From CAVUAT01 sp963848045 (GTDB lineage: Bacteria; Actinomycetota; Thermoleophilia; Solirubrobacterales; 70-9): a stretch of 64,000 nucleotides of DNA. Below are positions 24,571 to 33,100 of this stretch, one piece after another. Location of the stretch: contig CAWKCC010000001.1 of the NCBI GenBank assembly GCA_963848045.1, positions 186,001-250,000 on the forward strand. Reading direction: 5' to 3'. Each line of letters begins with the position of its first letter. Positions within the stretch are counted from its first letter, which is position 1. The notes under the pieces are model-generated. The model was not told the DNA's origin. It was given only the letters and a program-made list of their open reading frames with translations, and did no database searches. The position numbers were made by a program, and so were the translations under genes.

Positions 24571-25875
24571 TCAGGCGGGGGGCTCGCCCGTCGAGGCCAC
24601 GCGCTCGATCAGCTCGGCGGCCCGCTCGTTGCCGGGATGCGCCTGCAGCCGGCCGGACACGGCCTCGAGCCGCTCCCGAAGCTCGTCGTCGCCCAGCAGG
24701 CGCTCGATCGCGCCCGAGAGCTGCCGGTCGCTGAAGTCATAGGTGGGCAGCCGCACCCCGAAGCCGGTCTCGTCGAGACGCTGGGCATTGTCGTGCTGGT
24801 CCCAGAACAGCGGCAGCGCGATCATCGGCTTGCCGAAGTGCAGCGCCTCGGTGGTGGTGTTGTTGCCGGCGTGGGTTATCACCAGGTCCACCTCGGGCAG
24901 GACGGAGACCTGGGGCAGGAACTCCTCGCCCACCATGTTGTCCGCGAGCTCGTACTCGGAGTGCTGCGGGCCCTTGGAGACCACGAAGCGGTGCCGCGTC
25001 TTCCCCAGCGACTCGGACAGCCTCTCCATCAGCGGCACGTCGGCGGAGCCGAGCGAGCCGAGGCTGACGTAGATCAGCGCGCCGTCGCCCTCGGCCAGCT
25101 CCGGCGGCGGGCTCCAGGGCTCGTCGGTGCCCCGCACGCTGGAGCCGAGGTTGTGCCAGAGAGGGCCGAGGGCGCTCGAGCGCGGATAGTCGACCTGATC
25201 GGGATAGAGATAGAGGTTGAGCTGCTCGGAGCTGTGGATCATCTCGCCTTCGGGCAGGGGCGGGGCGCCGCGGGAGACGCAGTACTCGCTGAAGGATGCC
25301 TGCATCTCACCGGTGGCCCGTCGGTACTCGGCGCGGAACTCGTCCCACCCGGAGCGGTCGTCGAGCGGCAGGCCCGAGAACGGCGGCGGCAGCTCGGGGT
25401 CCTTGAGCTCGAGCGGGTTGCAGGAGACGATCCGGACCCACGGCCGGCCGCTCGCCGGGATCGCCGGGAAGGCGCAGACGTTGTCCTCGACGATCGCGTC
25501 GGGTCGGAGCTCGTCGAAGATCTCGACCAGCCGCTCGTCCACGTAGCGGGCCCCGTCGAGCAGCGCCTCCCAGGTAGGCGCGATGAACTCACCGAGCTGC
25601 TCGAGCGTGGACTTGCGGAAGACGGGGGCCGTCTCGCGGATGAAGTCCTTCCAGAACTGGCCCGGCTCCTCCTCGTGGGCGGGCGGGGCCGAGAGGCGCA
25701 TCAGCCGCTCCTCGAATCCCTTCTCCTCGAGCGTCCCGGCGAAGGACTCCTCGATCACGAAGACGACCCGGTGGCCCCGGCGGCGCAGCACGTCCCCGAT
25801 CCCGACGCAGTTGTTGGTCGGCCCGAAGGCGCCCTCGGGGAAAAACACGATGGTCTTGGCATCCGCGCCGCTCAC
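24571..25875 (-). CDS. MGT/UGT-type (family GT1) glycosyltransferase
   Basis: The 434-residue protein has the two-Rossmann GT-B layout: an acceptor-binding N-terminal half opening with IVFFPEGAFGPTNNCVGIG, and a C-terminal nucleotide-sugar domain with VTHAGNNTTTEALHFGKP followed by PLFWDQHDNAQRL, the donor-binding signature of macrolide/flavonoid-type glucosyltransferases. The acceptor is unknown (a lipid, a carotenoid or a small secondary metabolite are family options). GTG 25875 lies 9 nt after TAGGCT (minus strand), so it probably has its own promoter although it follows the cyclase gene by 39 nt. It could be part of the same functional cluster, but nothing in the sequence proves this. Confidence 0.88.
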   Translation of the reverse strand: MSGADAKTIVFFPEGAFGPTNNCVGIGDVLRRRGHRVVFVIEESFAGTLEEKGFEERLMRLSAPPAHEEEPGQFWKDFIRETAPVFRKSTLEQLGEFIAPTWEALLDGARYVDERLVEIFDELRPDAIVEDNVCAFPAIPASGRPWVRIVSCNPLELKDPELPPPFSGLPLDDRSGWDEFRAEYRRATGEMQASFSEYCVSRGAPPLPEGEMIHSSEQLNLYLYPDQVDYPRSSALGPLWHNLGSSVRGTDEPWSPPPELAEGDGALIYVSLGSLGSADVPLMERLSESLGKTRHRFVVSKGPQHSEYELADNMVGEEFLPQVSVLPEVDLVITHAGNNTTTEALHFGKPMIALPLFWDQHDNAQRLDETGFGVRLPTYDFSDRQLSGAIERLLGDDELRERLEAVSGRLQAHPGNERAAELIERVASTGEPPA

Positions 25876-25914
25876 AGCGCGCGGAGCCTACCGCCGCGAC
25901 GCCCCAGTCCGACC

Positions 25915-27663
25915 CTAGGCGTCCAGGGTCCAGATCTCTATCGGCTCGCTGCGGCCGCGCACCTCGAGCTTCTCGACGAAGGCGAGACCGTCAGCATCGG
26001 GTAGGAGATCCTTGGTCGTCGTGGTTAGGAAGAGCGAGTGGGGCGCGTCCTTGGTCATCGCCTCCAGGCGGGCGGCGACGTTGGTTGCATCGCCGATCGC
26101 GGTGTACTCGACGCGGCGCTCGGAGCCGACCTGACCGGTCATCACCTCGCCGCTGTTGATGCCGATCCCGATCTGGAAGTCCTCATCGGCGAGGCCCTCG
26201 GCCCTGACCCACTCGTTGACTTCTGGAAGGCGGGAGCCGAGCATCTCCCTGGCGGCGGCCACGGCGCGCTCGGCGTGGTCGGACTGGTCGAGCGGAGCGC
26301 CGAACACGGCCATGATGCCGTCCCCCATATAGGAGACCAGGGTGCCGCCATGCTCCATGACGACCTCGGTCATCTCGCCGAGGTAGCGGTTCAGCACCTG
26401 CGCGACCTGGTCGGGCTCCAGGGACTCGGCGATCGAGGTGAAACCGCGGATGTCGCTGAACAGGACCGTGCAGGCCCGCCGCTGGCTGCCGAGGCGTAGA
26501 TCGTCGTCGGCGCGGTCGAGCACCTCGTTCACGACCCCCGGGGGCACGAAGCGGCCGAACACGTCCCGGGCTCGCTGGCGCTCGAAGGCCGCGAGCAGGT
26601 AGTGGACCGCGAGCGTGCCGACGACCGCGAGCACCAGCGCCAGCAGCGGATAGAGCAACGGCAGGATCGTGCCCGCGTTGAAGGAGAGCTGCGCCACGAT
26701 CAGGTACAGCGCGCCCGCCACCAGACCTACACCGCTGGCTGCCAGCGGCGGCCAGCGCAGGCCGGCGGCGGGCACCACCGAGCCCAGCAGCACGATCAGC
26801 AGGGCTCCCACCGGCCAGGGCGCCTCGCGCAGCGACAGGCCGTCTTCGACGGTCGCGATCGCGTTGGCCTGTATCTCCGCGCCGGCCATCAGCTCGTCGT
26901 CGCTGGTCGAGACGGGGTGTACGTCCTGGACAACGGGCGAGGAGGCGCCGACGACCACGGTCTTGCTCCGAAACGCCTCGGGGCCGACCTTTCCGTTGAC
27001 GACCCGCGAGAACGAGTACGCGGGGATGGTCCCGGGCGGACCCGCGTAGTCGATCCAGGCGCCGTCGCCGGGGAACTCGCCGGGGTCCACCTGGACGCCG
27101 TCGCGCTCCTCGACCGCCACCACCGAAAGTGACTCGAGACCGCCGGTCGAGAACGAGAGCCGCCGAAAGACGGCGCCGGGATCCGGGTCGAAGGCCGAGT
27201 GGCCGGCGCGCGCGCCGATCTGATCGAGCAGCTCGTCGCCGCCGAAGACATTGGTCCCGCCCTGCTTGCTGGTCTCCTCGGTCGCAAGCGCGACCGGTGC
27301 GGCCGAGGAGGCCACCGCGTTCACCAGCGCGTTGTCCTCGGCGGGATCGGTCGGCTCGGTGAACTGAACGTCATAGACGATCGCCTTGGCTCCGGCGCCG
27401 GCGAGGCGGTCGATCAGGCGGCCGTGCAACGAACGGGGGAGGGGCCAGCGCAGGTTGAGCGCGTCGAAGCTGACATCGTCGATCTCGACCACCACCAGGT
27501 CGGCGGGGGGATCCTCGGCGCCGCGAACCGTGAATCTCGCGTCCACCGTGTCCAGCTCCGAGCGGCCGAGGGCATCCGTGAAGTAACAGAGGAGCGAGAT
27601 CGCCGCGGCGAGGAGCGCCACCAGCGCGAAGTAGAGGCGGCGCCTCTCTCCGAAACCGCTCAC
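25915..27663 (-). CDS. CHASE2-domain class III adenylate/guanylate cyclase
   Basis: The 582-residue membrane protein has an N-terminal helix, an extracytoplasmic CHASE2 sensor (about residues 30-280), three transmembrane helices (about 283-355) and a cytoplasmic class III cyclase domain (about 395-575). Both metal-binding Asp are present (LFSDIRGFTS and YMGDGIMAVFGAP), as are the transition-state residues in GDATNVAARLE. The position usually held by the base-selecting Lys (four before the second Asp) is Ser (LVSYMGD), and its partner position is Thr, so ATP versus GTP use cannot be assigned by rule. It follows the FecR-like gene by only 7 nt, and a cyclic-nucleotide-binding transporter lies upstream in the same cluster, the plausible effector. 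Confidence 0.93.
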   Translation of the reverse strand: MSGFGERRRLYFALVALLAAAISLLCYFTDALGRSELDTVDARFTVRGAEDPPADLVVVEIDDVSFDALNLRWPLPRSLHGRLIDRLAGAGAKAIVYDVQFTEPTDPAEDNALVNAVASSAAPVALATEETSKQGGTNVFGGDELLDQIGARAGHSAFDPDPGAVFRRLSFSTGGLESLSVVAVEERDGVQVDPGEFPGDGAWIDYAGPPGTIPAYSFSRVVNGKVGPEAFRSKTVVVGASSPVVQDVHPVSTSDDELMAGAEIQANAIATVEDGLSLREAPWPVGALLIVLLGSVVPAAGLRWPPLAASGVGLVAGALYLIVAQLSFNAGTILPLLYPLLALVLAVVGTLAVHYLLAAFERQRARDVFGRFVPPGVVNEVLDRADDDLRLGSQRRACTVLFSDIRGFTSIAESLEPDQVAQVLNRYLGEMTEVVMEHGGTLVSYMGDGIMAVFGAPLDQSDHAERAVAAAREMLGSRLPEVNEWVRAEGLADEDFQIGIGINSGEVMTGQVGSERRVEYTAIGDATNVAARLEAMTKDAPHSLFLTTTTKDLLPDADGLAFVEKLEVRGRSEPIEIWTLDA

Positions 27664-27670
27664 GCTCGAT

Positions 27671-28306
27671 TCAGGGCCGCAGCTTCTTGGGCCCCGGCGC
27701 CGAGTAGCCCTCTCCGGTTCGCAGGGTCAGGCTGCGCTTGCGGATGAAATCCCGGACCTTGACCTTGCCCTTGATCGACTTGATCCGCGTCTTGCGGTTG
27801 CAGAGGTCGGTGACCTGCCAGGTCGTGCCGCGTGCCGAGCCCGAGCCCTTGCGGCCGCGGGTGCGGAACTTGCCCTTGCCCGAGCCCCAGAGCGTGCGTC
27901 CGCGCTTGCCGGCCGCGGTCGCCGGCGGGCCGCCCGCGGCGCTGGAGGCGCCGCATCCCAGCGCCCCGGTCAGCTTCAGCTCGGTGAAGGCGCCCTTGCG
28001 GGCCGTCTGGGCGATGCGGAAGCGCCCAAACTTGAACTGGGCGCTCTGCAACGCCCCGCCGGTCGGGCGCGAGCTGAGGGCGACCACCCCTCGGGTGGTG
28101 TCCAGCTCGGAGCCGACGGGGATCGAGACGAGGCCCCCAATCGGCGTGAAGCTGCCCTGCCCGGGCGGCCTCACGGTCACCGTGCCCTCGACCAGCCCCA
28201 CCACCACGCTGCGGCCGGGGACGGGCACCACCTCGGTCTGCGCGCGGGCGCCGCTCGCGAGAGCCCCGATGGTCACCACCGCCACAATCAAAGCCAGCTT
28301 CCGCAT
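27671..28306 (-). CDS. Secreted FecR-like domain protein
   Basis: A 211-residue protein with a clear signal peptide (LALIVAVVTIGALASGARA). The mature part starts with VVVGLVEGTVTVRPPGQG and SIPVGSELDTTRGVVAL, the pattern of FecR domains, and ends with a basic segment rich in Arg/Lys/Gly/Ser (about 130-160) and a second strand-rich part. In other bacteria FecR-domain proteins are often encoded next to CHASE2 cyclases, and here the cyclase begins 7 nt after this stop codon. It may present an extracytoplasmic signal to the CHASE2 domain; this is inference. A GGAGGA Shine-Dalgarno precedes ATG 28306, unlike the leaderless neighbours. Confidence 0.75.
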   Translation of the reverse strand: MRKLALIVAVVTIGALASGARAQTEVVPVPGRSVVVGLVEGTVTVRPPGQGSFTPIGGLVSIPVGSELDTTRGVVALSSRPTGGALQSAQFKFGRFRIAQTARKGAFTELKLTGALGCGASSAAGGPPATAAGKRGRTLWGSGKGKFRTRGRKGSGSARGTTWQVTDLCNRKTRIKSIKGKVKVRDFIRKRSLTLRTGEGYSAPGPKKLRP

Positions 28307-28378
28307 CCCTGTCCTCCCCCGCTCTCGGCGGCACCTGCGACAGCCACTACGACAATTGCCCGGGAGACTATCGCCCCG

Positions 28379-30031
28379 CTAGCGGGTGGGGGGAAGCCGG
28401 TCGGCGGCCACGGCCTCCGCCTGCTGGTGGCTGCGCAGATGGCCGGTGACCGTCTCGATGAAGTGCTCGCGGTCGAGCGCCAGCAGGCGAGTCCGCCGGA
28501 TCGCCCTGACCGTGGCGGTCCGGGCCACGTCGCGCAGAAGCGCGATCTCGCCGAAGGACTGGCCCTCGGCCTGGTTGCGCTTGAAGACACCGTCCTCGAA
28601 CACCTCGACCTCGCCCTCGTCGATCAGGTAGAAGCGGTCGCCGTGGTCACCCTCCGTGATCACCTCCTGGCCGGCGCCCGCCTCGACCTCGACCAGCGAG
28701 CGGCTCACCCCCTCGAGCGTGTCCACCGGCAGGGGCGCGAAGATCGAGTTGCCGCGCAGCAGGTTGTAGTGACGCTCGCTGACGGGCGCGCCGATCTCGA
28801 AGCCGCGCAGCGAGCGCCAGCGCAGCAGCGCGAGGATCGGCAGGGCGGCGCCGATCGCCAGCATCGCCCCGCGGACACCCAGAAGCGCCACCAGCGCCGG
28901 AGCCGTGATCGAACCGAGCGCCATCGCCAGCATCCGGCTCGTCTCCAGGAAGCCGAGCACGCGGGCAAGCGTCTCGTCGGAGCCGAGGCGCTGCAGCAGG
29001 GTGCGGGCCGCAACCTCGACGAACGTGTACCCGAAGCCGACCATGAAGAACCCGACGTAGGCGGCCACGACCACCGGCCATGCCCCCGGCAAGGCGATCG
29101 CGGCGCCCAGGATCAGGCAGCCCGCGGCGAGGCCCGCCGCCAGGTTCCCGCGGTCCAGGAGCACCGCCAGCGCCCCGCCGGCGACCAGGGCCCCGACCGC
29201 CCAGGACGCGTTGAGCCAGCCGACACTGCCCTGGCCCAGACCGAGCAGGTCGAGCGCGACGATCACGACCATCACATCGAGCGCGCCCTCGATGAAGACC
29301 AGGGCGCTGAGCAGCGCCCCGACCAGGCGCAGCTGAGGATCGGCGAGCAGCGTCCTGAACCCGATCGCAGTTTGACGCAGCAGCCCCGGGGCGTGATCGC
29401 CGGTGTCGTAGTCCGGCCGGACGTCGCGGCGCATGGTGGCGAGCACGGCGGCCGTGAGGAGACCGACGACCGCGGCGGCGGCGAACGCAGCCTCGGTGCT
29501 GGCAAGTGCCAGAAGCGCGCCGGTGATCAGCGAGGCCGCGAGGAAGCCGAGGTTGTCCATCTGGCTGTGGGTCACGTTCGCGGCTGAGAGCTCTTGCGGG
29601 GTTCGCGCAACCTGAGGCAGCAGCGCGCCTTCGGCCGGTACATACGGGGTGGAGGCGACCGTGAACACCCCCGCCAACGCATACACGGCCCAGGCGGGCG
29701 CGTCGGCGATCACCGCACCGGCGGAGAGCGCGATCGCGATCCCGGCGAACAGAGCGCTCAGGGCCAGGACCAGCTTGCGCGAGTGCCGATCCCCGATCAA
29801 GCCGGCGAAGGGCGAGGCGAACGCCCCGGGCAGCAGCCGAACCAAGGCGGCGATCCCGACGGCGGTGGCGCCTCCCTGCTCGAAGGCGTAGACGCCAAGC
29901 GCGATCGCGTATCCCCAGGTCGCGAAGGTCATCCCGGCCCACCCCAAAACCAAGCGCCCGAGATCGCGATTGCTGAAGACTGCCGCCAGCGAACCCAGTG
30001 AGGCGCGCAGCTGCCGCAGGCCGTCGGTCAT
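28379..30031 (-). CDS. MFS transporter fused to a C-terminal cyclic-nucleotide-binding domain
   Basis: The 550-residue protein has about 12 transmembrane helices (residues 20-405) of the major facilitator superfamily, including the loop-2 motif GLIGDRHSRKLVL. Residues about 420-540 form a cyclic-nucleotide-binding domain; the phosphate-binding cassette FGEIALLRDVARTATVRA has the invariant Glu and Arg. The residue after Arg is Thr, which in eukaryotic kinases is associated with cGMP, whereas Ala is typical for cAMP. An MFS pump with a nucleotide-binding tail suggests gating by the cyclase encoded two genes downstream. ATG 30031 lies 9 nt after TAGCCT. Confidence 0.92.
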   Translation of the reverse strand: MTDGLRQLRASLGSLAAVFSNRDLGRLVLGWAGMTFATWGYAIALGVYAFEQGGATAVGIAALVRLLPGAFASPFAGLIGDRHSRKLVLALSALFAGIAIALSAGAVIADAPAWAVYALAGVFTVASTPYVPAEGALLPQVARTPQELSAANVTHSQMDNLGFLAASLITGALLALASTEAAFAAAAVVGLLTAAVLATMRRDVRPDYDTGDHAPGLLRQTAIGFRTLLADPQLRLVGALLSALVFIEGALDVMVVIVALDLLGLGQGSVGWLNASWAVGALVAGGALAVLLDRGNLAAGLAAGCLILGAAIALPGAWPVVVAAYVGFFMVGFGYTFVEVAARTLLQRLGSDETLARVLGFLETSRMLAMALGSITAPALVALLGVRGAMLAIGAALPILALLRWRSLRGFEIGAPVSERHYNLLRGNSIFAPLPVDTLEGVSRSLVEVEAGAGQEVITEGDHGDRFYLIDEGEVEVFEDGVFKRNQAEGQSFGEIALLRDVARTATVRAIRRTRLLALDREHFIETVTGHLRSHQQAEAVAADRLPPTR

Positions 30032-30124
30032 CGACGGAACAGGCTATTCGGAAGCCGGGGCCCGTGAAGGCGCCGCGAGGAAAGCGAACTCAGACGGCGG
30101 TCGGGGCCCGCCGGGGTCGGATCC

Positions 30125-33100
30125 TTAGCAACCGATCAGAACGTCGGCGCCATCGGCCCGGACGCGGTCCTTGCCCTTGCCGCAGCGCACGATGTCACGT
30201 CCGCCCTTCCTGACGTTGATCCAGTCGTTGCCATCGCCGCCCTTGATGCGGTCGGGATTAGCGCCTCCGCTGATCGCATCGTTGCCCGGTCCGCCCTTGA
30301 TCCGATCCTTACCGGATCCGCCCTTGAGATTGTCGTTCCCGGCGCCACCCCTGATCAGATCGCCCTGGGCACCGCCACGAATCCGGTCCTTGCCCTTGCC
30401 ACCGAGCAGGCAGTCCACGCCAGCCCGGCCGTTGATCCGGTCGTTGCCGCCCAGGCCGAGGATCTTGTCGCCGTTACCTGTTCCGAACAGCTTGTTGGCG
30501 CCCCCGCCGCCGACGATCAGGTTCCCGCAAGCGGACGGGGTTGGGGGTGACCCCGGGGCCGCCTCCGTCTTCGGCACGGTGTACTCAAATGGGGCCGAGC
30601 AGGCGGAGGTGTTGCCGGCGGCGTCGGTGGCGGTGGCGCTGAAGAAGGAGGTGCTCTCCTGGGCTGGCACAGCCACGGTGAGGCCCGGGCTAGCGAACGC
30701 GCCGGCCGTGCCCTGGGCGGCGACCGGCCCGGTGCAGTCGCCGGACCAGTACAGCCTCACCGTCGAACCTGCCTCCGCCGTGCCCTTGAGCTCAGGGTTG
30801 TTGTCGTTGGCGGGGCTGTCGGGGTCGGAGTCGGTGAATGTCGGCGCCGCGGGGGCAGTGGAGTCCTCGGTGTAGGAGAAGGCGGCCGAGCAGGCGGAGG
30901 TGTTGCCGGCGGCGTCGGTGGCCGTCGCCCGGAAGGCCGTGGTCGTGTCATCGGCGACGTTGGCCGTGATCCCGGCGCCGGTGAAGTCGCCCTCGGATCC
31001 CGTGGCGGCGAGGTTGGCGGCGATGCACTCGGCGCCGGTGGCGGCCTTGTAGATGCGGATCGTCGATCCGGCCTCCGCCGTGCCCTTGAGCTCGGGGTTG
31101 TTGTCGTTGGCGGGGCTGGCGGGGTCGGAGATCGCGGGTGCGTTCGGGGCACTCGAGTCCTCGACGTAGTCGACGGTGTTGGAGCAGTCGGAATCGCCAC
31201 CCACGCCGTTTGCCTGGGCGCTGAAAGTGGTGCTGGAGTCATCATCGACCGCTACCGGTATCCCGGCGCCGGTGAAGGCGGCGACCGTGCCGGTGGCGTC
31301 GGGAGCGCCGCTGCAGGTTGCGTTCTTGTAGACCTTGACCTGGGTCGGCGAGCCCTCCGCGCTGACGGTGCCGATCAGCTTCGGGTTGTTGTCGTTGGCT
31401 GGGCTGACAGGGTCGGTGAGCGTGATCGTCGGGGCCTCGGGCGCGCAGTTGACGGTGACCGCGATCGTCGCGACCGAGCCGCCGTTCAGGGTGTAGGTGA
31501 AGTCGTCGGTGCTCGCCGGCGGGCCCTCGTTGCAGTAGTCGGCGTCGGGCTCGTAGGTGATGCCCGAGCCGCCGCCGGTGATCGCCGCGGTGCCGTTGTC
31601 GGGCTGGGTGATCGAGGCGACGGTCTTGGGGCCGGCGTCGATGTCGGTGTCGTTGGTGAGCGGGTTGAGCTGGGTGGCGGGGTCGTCCTCGGCCACCGTG
31701 CGGTTGTCATCGACGGCCACCGGGGGGTCGTCGACGCAGGTCACGGTGACCGCGATCGTCGCGACCGAGCCGCCGTTCAGGGTGTAGGTGAAGTCGTCGG
31801 TGCTCGCCGGCGGGCCCTCGTTGCAGTAGTCGGCGTCGGGCTCGTAGGTGATGCCCGAGCCGCCGCCGGTGATCGCCGCGGTGCCGTTGTCGGGCTGGGT
31901 GATCGAGGCGACGGTCTTGGGGCCGGCGTCGATGTCGGTGTCGTTGGTGAGCGGGTTGAGCTGGGTGGCGGGGTCGTCCTCGGCCACCGTGCGGTTGTCA
32001 TCGACGGCCACCGGGGGGTCGTCGACGCAGGTCACGGTGACCGCGATCGTCGCGACCGAGCCGCCGTTCAGGGTGTAGGTGAAGTCGTCGGTGCTCGCCG
32101 GCGGGCCCTCGTTGCAGTAGTCGGCGTCGGGCTCGTAGGTGATGCCCGAGCCGCCGCCGGTGATCGCCGCGGTGCCGTTGTCGGGCTGGGTGATCGAGGC
32201 GACGGTCTTGGGGCCGGCGTCGATGTCGGTGTCGTTGGTGAGCGGGTTGAGCTGGGTGGCGGGGTCGTCCTCGGCCACCGTGCGGTTGTCATCGACGGCC
32301 ACCGGGGGGTCGTCGACGCAGGTCACGGTGACCGCGATCGTCGCGACCGAGCCGCCGTTCAGGGTGTAGGTGAAGTCGTCGGTGCTCGCCGGCGGGCCCT
32401 CGTTGCAGTAGTCGGCGTCGGGCTCGTAGGTGATGCCCGAGCCGCCGCCGGTGATCGCCGCGGTGCCGTTGTCGGGCTGGGTGATCGAGGCGACGGTCTT
32501 GGGGCCGGCGTCGATGTCGGTGTCGTTGGTGAGCGGGTTGAGCTGGGTGGCGGGGTCGTCCTCGGCCACCGTGCGGTTGTCATCGACGGCCACCGGGGGG
32601 TCGTCGACGCAGGTCACGGTGACCGCGATCGTCGCGACCGAGCCGCCGTTCAGGGTGTAGGTGAAGTCGTCGGTGCTCGCCGGCGGGCCCTCGTTGCAGT
32701 AGTCGGCGTCGGGCTCGTAGGTGATGCCCGAGCCGCCGCCGGTGATCGCCGCGGTGCCGTTGTCGGGCTGGGTGATCGAGGCGACGGTCTTGGGGCCGGC
32801 GTCGATGTCGGTGTCGTTGGTGAGCGGGTTGAGCTGGGTGGCGGGGTCGTCCTCGGCCACCGTGCGGTTGTCATCGACGGCCACCGGGGGGTCGTCGACG
32901 CAGGTCACGGTGACCGCGATCGTCGCGACCGAGCCGCCGTTCAGGGTGTAGGTGAAGTCGTCGGTGCTCGCCGGCGGGCCCTCGTTGCAGTAGTCGGCGT
33001 CGGGCTCGTAGGTGATGCCCGAGCCGCCGCCGGTGATCGCCGCGGTGCCGTTGTCGGGCTGGGTGATCGAGGCGACGGTCTTGGGGCCGGCGTCGATGTC

